This document shows, piece by piece, positions 29,869 to 38,800 of a stretch of 64,000 nucleotides of DNA. Source of the stretch: Spirochaetia bacterium (GTDB lineage: Bacteria > Spirochaetota > Spirochaetia > Treponematales > Rectinemataceae); assembly GCA_029975555.1 (NCBI GenBank), contig JARKOY010000024.1:62001-126000 (forward strand), written 5' to 3'. Both the position numbers and the translations under genes were made by a program. Under the pieces are notes generated by a model, which saw nothing but the letters and a program-made list of their open reading frames with translations, had not been told where the DNA came from and did no database searches. Within the stretch, counting starts at the first letter, position 1; every line of letters begins with the position of its first letter.

Positions 29869-31053
29869 TTACCGCCCAGTTGCGCCGTACAAGAGATACC
29901 GTGCTCTCCGGGCAAGGAACTTCTCCTCTCCTTGATGAGCAAAAGCTAGACACTCATCGAGAGAAGCGCCGCGCTCGATCATGGATCGAAGCCCCGTCCC
30001 TCCCGCAAGTTTGTCGAAAAAAGTAAGCGCAGGGTTATCCCAGTCTTCGCGCCAGACAAACTCGCGAGGATACATGCGGTGAATGGTGTGAATGATCGCG
30101 ATCCCGGTATCGAGCGAACGCAGCGATTGGCGATCGATCAGAGAGACGAGGACACCTTCGCAGAGCTTGCCTTGGTGTTTGGAGGCGGTTGGGGTAAAGA
30201 ATATCGACGAGAAGACGAGCCCCGGCAACTCAAGCAAAGAAAGCTGTTCACGCAGCGCTTCTCCATCGATAAATGGGGCGCCGATGATTTCGAAGGGGCG
30301 CGCGGTGCCGCGGCCTTCGGAAAGCCATGTGCCTTCGACGAGGCAGGTCCCGGGATACAGCTCGGCGCAGACAAGAGTCGGTAGATTAGGAGACGGCAGA
30401 GGCCAAGGGAGGCCAGTCTCCTCCCATGGCTGGCGTGCGTCCCATCCGGACAAGGGAATGACTTCGAGATTGGAGTTTGGAAAATATTCACCCTTGAGGT
30501 ACATGGCAAACTCGCCTATGGTCATCCCATAGCGAGGTGGCAGGCCATACCCTCCGACAAAGCTCTCGAATTCCCTGAGGATGGGAGAACCCTCGACTTT
30601 GATACCGCCGATGGGATTGGGCCTGTCGAGCACAATGACGGGTGTTCCGACTTTTTCACACACTTCCATGATATACGCCAGAGTATAAAGGTAGGTATAA
30701 TAGCGGCACCCTACGTCCTGCATGTCGAACACGACGGCATCGAGGGACTCGAGCATCCAAGGCTCTGGCTTGAGGCGTTTGCCGTAGAGAGAATATGCGG
30801 GTATGCCCTTAAAATGTTCATCCTCCAGCTGCACCGCATCCTGCGCGGCACCCCGGAATCCGTGCTCCGGGCCAAAAAAACAGACAGGCTTAAGTCCTGC
30901 ATCCATAAAGGCTTTCCATGCCGGAACACCCCCTGCCGTGATCGCGGCAGGATTCGTCGCTAGACCGTAGCGTCCGTTCTGTCTCGTTGGATCACTCAGA
31001 AAACGTTCAAGACCGATTACGACTGAATTCTGCCGGTGATTTTTCTGATTCAT
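29869..31053 (-). CDS. namZ: NamZ-type exo-beta-N-acetylmuramidase (DUF1343)
   Basis: A 394-residue protein that is almost entirely the DUF1343 fold: FFGPEHGFRG, VFDMQDVGCRYYTYLYTL, IVLDRPNPIGG, WPLPSPNLPTL and CLVEGTWLSEGRGTARPFE are visible family blocks. Characterised members (YbbC/NamZ of Bacillus subtilis and of Tannerella) release MurNAc from the non-reducing end of peptidoglycan fragments. Unlike the secreted Bacillus enzyme this protein has no signal peptide: the fold begins right after a polar 12-residue start. It is therefore predicted to act in the cytosol on imported MurNAc-GlcNAc. It ends three bases from the importer genes and diverges from the AmiE-like gene. Confidence 0.85.
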   Translation of the reverse strand: MNQKNHRQNSVVIGLERFLSDPTRQNGRYGLATNPAAITAGGVPAWKAFMDAGLKPVCFFGPEHGFRGAAQDAVQLEDEHFKGIPAYSLYGKRLKPEPWMLESLDAVVFDMQDVGCRYYTYLYTLAYIMEVCEKVGTPVIVLDRPNPIGGIKVEGSPILREFESFVGGYGLPPRYGMTIGEFAMYLKGEYFPNSNLEVIPLSGWDARQPWEETGLPWPLPSPNLPTLVCAELYPGTCLVEGTWLSEGRGTARPFEIIGAPFIDGEALREQLSLLELPGLVFSSIFFTPTASKHQGKLCEGVLVSLIDRQSLRSLDTGIAIIHTIHRMYPREFVWREDWDNPALTFFDKLAGGTGLRSMIERGASLDECLAFAHQGEEKFLARRARYLLYGATGR

Positions 31054-31059
31054 GATAAT

Positions 31060-31088
31060 ATGATATCATTCGACCATATGACAAACAA
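31060..31088 (-). promoter_or_regulatory. promoter of namZ, overlapping that of the divergent hydrolase gene
   Basis: Minus strand: TTGTTT (31083-31088), a 17-bp spacer and TATCAT (31060-31065), ending six bases before ATG 31053. The 10-bp palindrome ATGATATCAT (31060-31069) supplies a TATCAT -10 to both strands; the plus-strand copy (31064-31069) ends eight bases before ATG 31078. Confidence 0.45.
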
Positions 31089-32232
31089 GAACAATGATAT
31101 CCAAAACGAAAGCGACGTGGTTTCCGAAGATTCCTTGAAATTTCTCCTGGAAGAGGCCGTTGCACGGAACCTCTGTACGGGTGCCGCCGCCGCTGTTGGA
31201 CTTGAAGGAAAAACACTCTGGTCATATTGCGTCGGGACGACGGGTACGAAGAAAAAAGATGCTCAAGACGAAGTATGGCCAGCCACAATTACACCAGACA
31301 CACGCTTCGATGTGGCCTCGCTCACAAAGCCCCTGTCGACGGCCCTGCTCACGTTGAAGGCATTCCAAGCAGGAGCGCTCAAACTCGACGATCCTGTCGA
31401 GAAGTTCTTGCCAGAGATGCATTGGAAAGCTAGAACAATTCCTCTGATCGCCCTGCTCACCCACACGGGAGGCATGCCCGCAATCCCTGCGTTACACCGC
31501 TATTTTCCTAACCCGACACATCTCGATCGAAATGTTGCGCTATCGAAGCTCCTCTCAATAGAACCGGAATCGCCTATTGGACAGCGGGTCCAGTATTCAT
31601 GCACGGGGTACATGCTCGTGGGCGCAATCCTCGAACGGATCTCCGGCATGCTTGTCGGCGAACTCTTCCGACAAGAAATCGCCGAACCACTCAATTTGCC
31701 GCACGCTACGTTTGCACAACGCATCTCTGACACGGGAGAACCGGCACCTTTGAAAGACACTGTCGAAACCGAGTTTTGTCCCTGGAGACGGAAACGGGTG
31801 CACGGCCAGGTCCACGATGAAAGCGCCTACTGCCTGGGAGGTCATTCCGGCAATGCAGGGCTTTTTCTCTCCCTGAAAGACGCCATGATCCTCGGCAACT
31901 TCATCTTACAGGAAGGTGCGCATGACGGAAAGCAAGTGCTCAAGCCAGAAATAAGCAGGTTATTGCAGCATGAATTCACTTTTGGGTTAGAAGAGAGACG
32001 CACTATAGGATTCAAACTCCACGATGACGATACTGCGGACGGCCCCTTGTGGCCAGCACAGGCATTCGGACATACCGGTTTTACCGGCACGAGCATTTTT
32101 TTTGAACCACAGCGGCACCTCGTCGCGATCCTATTCACCAATAGAGTCTACTACGGACGGGACGAAACAGCGGATGCCATTGTCGCGCTCCGCAAAGCAT
32201 TCCACACAAAGGTCTGGCGTTTATTCTCTTGA
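31078..32232 (+). CDS. AmiE-like serine hydrolase (class C beta-lactamase family)
   Basis: A 384-residue penicillin-binding-protein-like hydrolase. The catalytic SxxK is SLTK (Ser81, Lys84) and the KTG-equivalent is HTG (332-334). The second motif reads Tyr173-Ser-Cys175 where YSN or YSD is usual, a notable change. GGHSGNAGLFLSLKD matches the AmiE/YbbE group, which in Bacillus trims stem peptides from MurNAc. No signal peptide is seen, so a cytosolic peptide-releasing role on imported muropeptides is inferred; an esterase or beta-lactamase activity is possible. ATG 31078 gives a start clear of namZ; ATG 31060 and 31036 are in frame but 31036 would overlap namZ. Its N-terminal part is clearly more AT-rich than neighbouring genes. 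Confidence 0.8.
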   Translation: MTNKNNDIQNESDVVSEDSLKFLLEEAVARNLCTGAAAAVGLEGKTLWSYCVGTTGTKKKDAQDEVWPATITPDTRFDVASLTKPLSTALLTLKAFQAGALKLDDPVEKFLPEMHWKARTIPLIALLTHTGGMPAIPALHRYFPNPTHLDRNVALSKLLSIEPESPIGQRVQYSCTGYMLVGAILERISGMLVGELFRQEIAEPLNLPHATFAQRISDTGEPAPLKDTVETEFCPWRRKRVHGQVHDESAYCLGGHSGNAGLFLSLKDAMILGNFILQEGAHDGKQVLKPEISRLLQHEFTFGLEERRTIGFKLHDDDTADGPLWPAQAFGHTGFTGTSIFFEPQRHLVAILFTNRVYYGRDETADAIVALRKAFHTKVWRLFS

Positions 32233-32249
32233 TTTTTCCATTGGGAGGA

Positions 32250-32278
32250 TAGATACAACAAAAGACCTAGAATATAAT
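32250..32278 (+). promoter_or_regulatory. promoter of the sugar kinase gene
   Basis: TAGATA (32250-32255), a 17-bp spacer and consensus TATAAT (32273-32278), with a leader of about 55 bases before the kinase gene, which has AGGAG ahead of its start. Confidence 0.45.
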
Positions 32279-32340
32279 GGGAAACGAGTACGTCTTTGAA
32301 TCGGACTACGCATAACCTGTAAAAATTGCCAGGAGCCCCC

Positions 32341-33288
32341 ATGAACCAACAGTGGATTTTTGGCATCGATGGCGGTGGAACGTCGACTCGGCTGAGGGTC
32401 GAAAGTCTCGAGAGGGAACTTCTCTATCAGGCGGAGGGGCCGAGCCTCAACCCGCGATCGGTGGGCTGGGAGGGGTCCCGCACGACGCTCGAGGGGCTCT
32501 TCTCCGCGATGTACGCGACGACTGGCCTTGGTCCTGACGGCTGCGTTGCAGGGTTCGCCGGCGTGGCGGGCATCGACAGAAGTGAAGACACCGGGATCAT
32601 GCGCAGCATCATCAGCGATGCCGCCGACCTTGGCATTGACACCACCCTGGAAGTGCGGAATGACTCGATTCCGGCGCTCGCGGGCGCGTTCGGCGAGCTG
32701 CGCGGCATTCTGCTCATCGCGGGGACAGGCTCCATCGCGGTGGGCTCCGACGGGGCTGGCCGTATTGTACGCTCCGGGGGTTGGGGGCACATTCTCGGCG
32801 ACGAAGGGTCAGCGTACTGGGTCGGGCTGAGAGCCCTCAACGCGGCCACCCGATTCCACGACAGACGAAGCCCGCAGACCGACCTCTTGGGGAGGGCGCT
32901 GGCGTATTTCGGCGAAAAAGAGCCTTTTTCGCTCATCCCCGCGGTATACGAGAATTTCGACAAGGCAAAGGTGGCGGCGTTTGCGCGCATTGTGGCAGAA
33001 GAGCGCGATCGGGGCGACGAGGTCGCGCAGCAGATTTTTAAGGACGCCGCAGAGGAGCTTGCGCTGCTCGCCATCTCCATCGCGACCCGGCTCGGCGAAG
33101 CGCAGTCGGGTGGAAAAATCGCCTTCTCGGGTGGTTTTATCACCAACAACGAGCGCTTGTGGCACGACACCGAGGCGCGCATTCTCTCGGCGCTGCCGCG
33201 CCACCGGATCATCTCGCCTCAGGCGGATGCCGTGAGCGGGGCCTGTCTGCTCGCCTTGACCGCCGTAGGGCAGAGCAGCCTCGGATAG
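32341..33288 (+). CDS. murK: BadF/BadG-family N-acetylhexosamine kinase (MurNAc/GlcNAc kinase)
   Basis: A 315-residue ASKHA-fold kinase. Phosphate loop 1 is FGIDGGGTSTRLRV, loop 2 LLIAGTGSIAVG, and GGWGHILGDEGSAYWVG is the family signature. The BadF/BadG/BcrA/BcrD family includes eukaryotic GlcNAc kinase and clostridial MurK, which phosphorylates both MurNAc and GlcNAc. Because sugar entering by the ABC importer is unphosphorylated, a kinase of this type is what MurQ needs to receive MurNAc-6P. The symbol is therefore assigned from context, and GlcNAc- or glucosamine-specific activity is possible. ATG 32341 has AGGAG five bases upstream. It ends five bases from a convergent permease gene. Confidence 0.78.
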   Translation: MNQQWIFGIDGGGTSTRLRVESLERELLYQAEGPSLNPRSVGWEGSRTTLEGLFSAMYATTGLGPDGCVAGFAGVAGIDRSEDTGIMRSIISDAADLGIDTTLEVRNDSIPALAGAFGELRGILLIAGTGSIAVGSDGAGRIVRSGGWGHILGDEGSAYWVGLRALNAATRFHDRRSPQTDLLGRALAYFGEKEPFSLIPAVYENFDKAKVAAFARIVAEERDRGDEVAQQIFKDAAEELALLAISIATRLGEAQSGGKIAFSGGFITNNERLWHDTEARILSALPRHRIISPQADAVSGACLLALTAVGQSSLG

Positions 33289-33292
33289 AACA

Positions 33293-34159
33293 CTACGCTC
33301 TGCCGCTCGCAAGGTATACGCCGGTCACGGCGATGACTGCGCCGACAAGCTGGAGGAAGCTGAGCCGCTCGCCCAGAATCAGAAATGAAGCCACTACCGA
33401 CACCACGGGGATCAGGTTGATGAACACGCTCGATCGCCCCGGCCCGAGGCGCTCGAGCACAATGACATAGAGCCAGTAGCCGAGGGCGGAAGCCAAAATG
33501 CCCAGAAAGGCGGCATTCAGAAGCGCAGTCGCCGACAGTCCTGTCCACACCTGATGCTCCACGATTGCAAAAGGAATGCAGCCTACGGCGCCGATCACCA
33601 TCTGCCAAAACGTAATGGTCAACATCGGGTAGCGCCCGGAGAGCGGCTTGGTGATGAATCCGTACGCGACCCACGAGAGCACGGCGCCCGCCATGAAGAG
33701 ATAGCCGAGCGGCGAGCTCGTCGCGCTCTCCGAACGCAGTACGATGAGCGCGACTCCCACGAAAGAGAGGATGATGCCCCCGACGACCAGCCTAGGCGGC
33801 CGCACCCGGTACATCACCATTTCGCACAGGAGCGTCACGACCGGAATCGCCCCGATGATGAGCGAAGATTCCGATGCCGTGAGGCGCATGATGCCGTTGT
33901 TCTCGAAGTAAAAGTAGAGCGTAACGCCGACGAAGCTGCTCAATGCGAGCAGAGGGACATCGCGCCAGGCGACCCGGAAGTCGGCCCGCGTCATCAGCAT
34001 GAGGAGCGCGAGCAGGACCGAGGCGATGACAAAGCGGAAGAGAGAAAGACTCATGGGGCCGAACTCGCGGAGCGCCACCTTGATGGAGAGAAACGTCATG
34101 CCCCATATGACCGCGACGACGACTCCGAAGAGCGTCGCTGCGCCTTGTTTTTGCTTCAT
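33293..34159 (-). CDS. EamA-family (DMT) transporter
   Basis: A 288-residue drug/metabolite transporter with ten predicted helices in two EamA repeats (VVVAVIWGMTFLSIKVAL opening the first, LFMAGAVLSWVAYGFITKPL the second, LGERLSFLQLVGAVIAVTGVYL closing). Such proteins export amino acids or other small metabolites; the substrate is unknown. The open frame runs antisense into hutH, but ATG 34159 begins the first helix, and a TGGACA-17-TAGCAT promoter ends eight bases before it, with no Shine-Dalgarno. Divergent from hutH, 67 bases apart. Confidence 0.88.
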   Translation of the reverse strand: MKQKQGAATLFGVVVAVIWGMTFLSIKVALREFGPMSLSLFRFVIASVLLALLMLMTRADFRVAWRDVPLLALSSFVGVTLYFYFENNGIMRLTASESSLIIGAIPVVTLLCEMVMYRVRPPRLVVGGIILSFVGVALIVLRSESATSSPLGYLFMAGAVLSWVAYGFITKPLSGRYPMLTITFWQMVIGAVGCIPFAIVEHQVWTGLSATALLNAAFLGILASALGYWLYVIVLERLGPGRSSVFINLIPVVSVVASFLILGERLSFLQLVGAVIAVTGVYLASGRA

Positions 34160-34167
34160 AATGGCCC

Positions 34168-34196
34168 ATGCTAATGAGAGAATCTCCGCCTGTCCA
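34168..34196 (-). promoter_or_regulatory. leaderless-type promoter of the EamA gene
   Basis: Minus strand: TGGACA (34191-34196), a 17-bp spacer and TAGCAT (34168-34173), ending eight bases before ATG 34159. The -35 hexamer lies exactly 17 bp from the hutH -10 on the other strand. Confidence 0.5.
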
Positions 34197-34213
34197 GATG
34201 CTCTGCTATAGAG

Positions 34214-34219
34214 TATACT
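34214..34219 (+). promoter_or_regulatory. -10 box TATACT abutting hutH
   Basis: TATACT ends seven bases before ATG 34227 and no Shine-Dalgarno intervenes. The only hexamer 17 bp upstream is TGTCCA (34191-34196), a poor -35 that is the complement of the divergent promoter's -35. Confidence 0.4.
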
Positions 34220-34226
34220 CAAGAGC

Positions 34227-35819
34227 ATGGACGAAGTGATCATCGACGGCTGTTCGCTTTCAATTGCAGCGCTCGTGGCCGCAGCCCGCCACCGGGTACG
34301 GGTCAGGCTCGACCCAGATGCGGAAAAACGCATGCTCGCCTCGAGGAAGGTGGTGGAGCTCGCGGTCAAAAAACAACAGGTAAAATACGGCATTACGACC
34401 GGATTTGGAAAATTCTGCAATGTCATCATTTCGGAAGAGGACAATGCGCTGCTCCAAAAGAACCTGATCATGAGCCACGCATGCGGCCAGGGAGAGCCCT
34501 TTGCGGCGGAGGTCGTCCGCGCGATGATGATCCTGAGGGCAAATGCGCTGGCCGTCGGGAACAGCGGGGTGAGGCCGCTCGTGGTGCAGCGCATCCTCCA
34601 GCTCGTCAACGCAGACCTGGTACCGGTGGTGCCTGAGAAGGGTTCGCTCGGCGCCTCAGGAGACCTGGCGCCGCTCGCCCATATCGCTCTGGTGCTGATT
34701 GGGATGGGCGAGGCGGTGTACAAGGGGAAGCGCATGGCTGGAGCGCTCGCGCTCGCAGAAGCCCACATCGAACCGCTCGTGCTCGAGCCGAAAGAGGGGC
34801 TTGCGCTCATCAACGGGACACAGGCCATGACGGCGATCGGAGCCCTCGCCGTCTACGACGCACTCATGCTGTACCGGAGTGCGACCATCGCCTCGGCCAT
34901 GACATTTCAGGCACTCCGTGGCATTACGGAGGCGCTCGACGCCCGCATCCACGAGCTCAGGCGACAGAAAGCCCAGATCGAGGCGGCGCAGGACATGCGC
35001 TACCTGCTTGAAGATTCGCTTCTGACCACCAAACCTTCGGGGACGCGCGTTCAGGATGCCTACGCGCTCCGCTGTACCCCACAGGTCCACGGCGCGTGCC
35101 TCGCCGCAATTCAGCACGTGTGGGGAATAATCGCAGCAGAACTGAACGCGGTCACCGACAATCCCCTCATTTTCCCGCACGTACTCTACGAGGGCGGCGA
35201 CATTCTTTCGGGTGGCAACTTTCACGGCGAGCCCTTGGCGCTCGCGCTCGATTATCTAGGGATCGCGGCCTCGGAATTGGCGAACCTTTCGGAACGCCGT
35301 CTCGAAAGGATGGTGAACCCCACGTTGTCCGAAGGGTTACCCGCCTTTCTCACCATCAACGGGGGGCTCAACTCGGGCTTTATGATTGTCCAGTACAGCG
35401 CCGCGAGCCTCGTTTCGGAAAACAAGGTGCTCGCCCATCCCGCGAGCGTGGATTCCATACCATCGAGCGCAAACCAGGAAGACCATGTGTCGATGGGGAC
35501 TATCGCCGCGCGCAAGGCCAGGCAGATCGTCGACAATGCCGGACGTGTCGTCGCGATGGAAATGCTTGCGGCCTGTCAGGCGCTCGACCTGCGCGCGATT
35601 CAGCTTGGCGTTCCATCGATCGAACATTCATTGTCCCCTGCCACAGTTTCGGCGTACCGAACGGTGCGGGCGGCGGTCCGCTTCAGCGACAGGGACCGCA
35701 CCATGTATCCCGACATCGATGCGGTCGTGGCGCTCCTGCGCGACGAGGGCCTCTGTTCGACTGTGGGCCGATGGAGCTGGAACCCAGAACCAGTTGCCCC
35801 TTGCGAAGATTACGTCTAA
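34227..35819 (+). CDS. hutH: histidine ammonia-lyase
   Basis: A 530-residue lyase deaminating histidine to trans-urocanate. The MIO prosthetic group forms from Ala143-Ser144-Gly145 in GSLGASGDLAPL. YGITTGFGKF, NGTQAM and SQ/SANQEDHVSMG (here SSANQEDHVSMG) are other active-site blocks. Tyrosine and phenylalanine lyases share the fold, but the general pattern and a hutI two genes downstream favour HutH. Length is normal. The first codon abuts a TATACT box. The next gene starts 33 bases later on the same strand. hutU, needed between hutH and hutI in the pathway, is not in the window. Confidence 0.94.
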   Translation: MDEVIIDGCSLSIAALVAAARHRVRVRLDPDAEKRMLASRKVVELAVKKQQVKYGITTGFGKFCNVIISEEDNALLQKNLIMSHACGQGEPFAAEVVRAMMILRANALAVGNSGVRPLVVQRILQLVNADLVPVVPEKGSLGASGDLAPLAHIALVLIGMGEAVYKGKRMAGALALAEAHIEPLVLEPKEGLALINGTQAMTAIGALAVYDALMLYRSATIASAMTFQALRGITEALDARIHELRRQKAQIEAAQDMRYLLEDSLLTTKPSGTRVQDAYALRCTPQVHGACLAAIQHVWGIIAAELNAVTDNPLIFPHVLYEGGDILSGGNFHGEPLALALDYLGIAASELANLSERRLERMVNPTLSEGLPAFLTINGGLNSGFMIVQYSAASLVSENKVLAHPASVDSIPSSANQEDHVSMGTIAARKARQIVDNAGRVVAMEMLAACQALDLRAIQLGVPSIEHSLSPATVSAYRTVRAAVRFSDRDRTMYPDIDAVVALLRDEGLCSTVGRWSWNPEPVAPCEDYV

Positions 35820-35852
35820 AATGAGCCCAACCTCGCATTTAGGAGTATCGCA

Positions 35853-38800
35853 ATGGTAACGAAACGCGATCACGGCATACACCTCGACAGAACATCCCCG
35901 CAAGAGCGGGCCAAACTTATTTCTTACATCAACATAAAGCTGCGGAGTCTGGGGCTGCCGGTCTATTCGAAAGAAGGCACCGGCTTCGTCCAACTCGCGG
36001 CAGACATGCTCGAGAGCTTCAGACAAAAGGATAGGCTGCTTCCCAGAATTCTTCCTCCGTCGGACCAGAGAATTCAGAATTTCATCGACAGGTACCTCGC
36101 GGACCTTGGGCTGGCGCGCGTGCCGCAGCTGCCCTCAAACACCCTCGTGCTCGATCGGTACGGCATGGCGCGGGAGCTCTCGCTGCCGCCCGACGGGCAC
36201 AAGCACATCTCTCCCACCCTCACCTCGTACCGCGTGCGGAACGGCGTGCTGCACAATCCCAAGAGCGATCGCAGGACGACCGAGGGGGTCTTCCACATCG
36301 CCGAAGGCGGCCTTCCCATTCCGTACGACAAGAAGGCGGTTCCGAAACTCACCTTTGCAAAGCTCCTGGAAGCGGCGCTGAATCCTCCTATTGAATTGCT
36401 CGAACTCCCCTTCACCGCGGGCGAGAACGAAAAGGCGTACACCTTCGTGTCGGTACTGCTGCGCCCGATCGTGCGTCCCGAAATTCCAGGCTACTGCGAA
36501 GAGCGCTCTATGGAAGTGCGCTTTTTCGCTCCCGGCTCGCTTGTGGCGAACGTGGATTTCGTCGAGAGCATTTTCGGCAACTCCGGCGATCCTTTCATTC
36601 CAGAGAATGATGCGTCGATCGACCCTCTGCACTGGACGGGGACGACTGGGTGCATCATTCTGGCGACGCACCTCACCGAACTCACCAAAAAGGAACTCGG
36701 GCTGCCGCACTGGGACCAGGCGACCGAGCGACAGCGCCGCGACGGCATGTGCTGGCGCGAACCAACCGAAAAATACAACGACGGGCGGGCCTTCAAGGTC
36801 ACCGCGCGCGACGAGTCGGGCGTCATCATCACCATCATCGCGGACAACTATTTCGGTTACTCAAAAAAGGAGATCAAGTCCCACATTTCCTACTCCGCAA
36901 ACCTCCTTGGCCTCGTGGAGGAAGAGCACGCGGGCGGCGCCCTCGTCTTTCCCTCCTACAACCTCGGCACGCGCTTTGTGCCCGACACCAACCTCAAATC
37001 CAAGGGACACAGCCTCCACGATGTCTATACCATCATGCGCGGCCGCGTCGAAATGAAAGAAAAAGGCTATGCGGTCGACCTCACTTTTCCGAATATCGTC
37101 TATCTGCCCGAAGATGCCTACATCTCGCTCGACGATCAGCATGCGCACTGGGTGAACGACGGTAAGGAAGAGTCCCTGAGAGTTCTGCCAGGCTACGTCT
37201 ATGTGCACCCCACGGGCTATCGCGTGCACATGGAGCGACACCCCACGACCGGAGCATGGCGCCTCATCGGCACCGCGGCAGAGGGACTTTTGTGCCACAA
37301 ACCCTGCACGGTATCGGGCGGCGGCAAATCCGAAATCGCAAAATCGATCCACGATGCGATCACGTACATGCCCATCATCATCGCCGACTTCGAAAAAGAC
37401 ATGCAGGCCGTACGCGAGATCATCGAAAAAGACTACGGCAACCGTTTCCGCGACGAGGCTGAAAATCACGGAAAAGACGCGCGCCCCATCCTCTCGCCGA
37501 AACGCTCCCTCGGTTCGGTGATCAAATTGCTTTCGCCTTCGCCTGCGTACAACGACGAATACAACGAATGGCTCCGCTCGATCCCTGAACGCATTAAAAG
37601 CCTCGTCTTCTTGGTCAAGCGTTTCTACCAGCCGGACTGGGGCAACAACTGGGCCTCGCACTTCTCGGTGGATGCAGTCAATGGCACGACGGGGAACATC
37701 CTCAAGTTCGAGGGACGGCCGATCATGGGCTCCTATCTCCGCGTGGGCAAGAACGAAAACGGTATGAACCGTTTCTTCAAACTGAGGCAGGACTTCATGC
37801 CCGCGTTCAAGCTTCAGTGGGAAGACGACATCTCAGCATCCATCATCGTCCCGGCAAACCAGCTCGAAAACCTACCCGAGTGGGCCTCGAGGCACCCGAG
37901 CCTTAAATTCGCCAAAAACTGCGAGGCGCGCTTCTTCCAGCGACCCGACGACGCCATCATCCGGGGCTACGACAAGCAGACCGAAAAAGACCTGTCGCGC
38001 CAGGACAATTTTCTCTCGAACTTCGAGCCGCTCACTCGGGCCGACGCTTCGCGCATCATAGAAAACACCATTCATTTCTATGAATACACCGAGCCCATGC
38101 GGAAATTCATCGACGAGGCAGAAAAGGACTCCAACTTCGAATACTTCGTCGCGTCCAACTGCTTTAGGATCGTCGACGGCGCTCCTTCCAAAAACCCGCG
38201 CTACCTGCAGCTCGACCCCACCTATGTCAATCCGGAAGCGCGGTACCTCGCCGAGCTCGGTCCGCGGCTCTATCGCCGCATCCCTGCGGACAAGCCGCTT
38301 CCGCAGCCTGTAGGCGCGGTCCTGCCCGGCAGGCGCAACAATCCGCCCGACCCCAAGGCCGGCATACGCCCCCTCGCTGTGTACGGGCCCATTCACTATC
38401 AGGAGCTGCCGGAGCTCTTCATGGACTTCGTGTGCTCGCTCACCGGCAAGAGTCCTTCGACCACAGGCGCAGGCAGTGAGGGGGCGCTCACCAAGGGACC
38501 CTTCAACCCCCTCGTACCCACCAGCGACCTCAACAACGCGCTTCTCGGCTTTATTCTGACGGGGTATTCCGGATTCACGACGGCTGCGGGGCACATCGGG
38601 CACAAATACAAAGTAGACCACGACATATCCCTCCTGATGCCCGAGCTCTGGGCACGCCTTGGGCCAGAAGAGCGCGATCCAGAGTTTTTGAAGAGCCACG
38701 GCTACCTCGAAAAAGTCGACGATTTCACCTACAAGGGGAAGCTCATCCCTGCATCGAGGCTCGGATGGCGCATTACGCCGCTCTTTGCGGCGACCTATCT

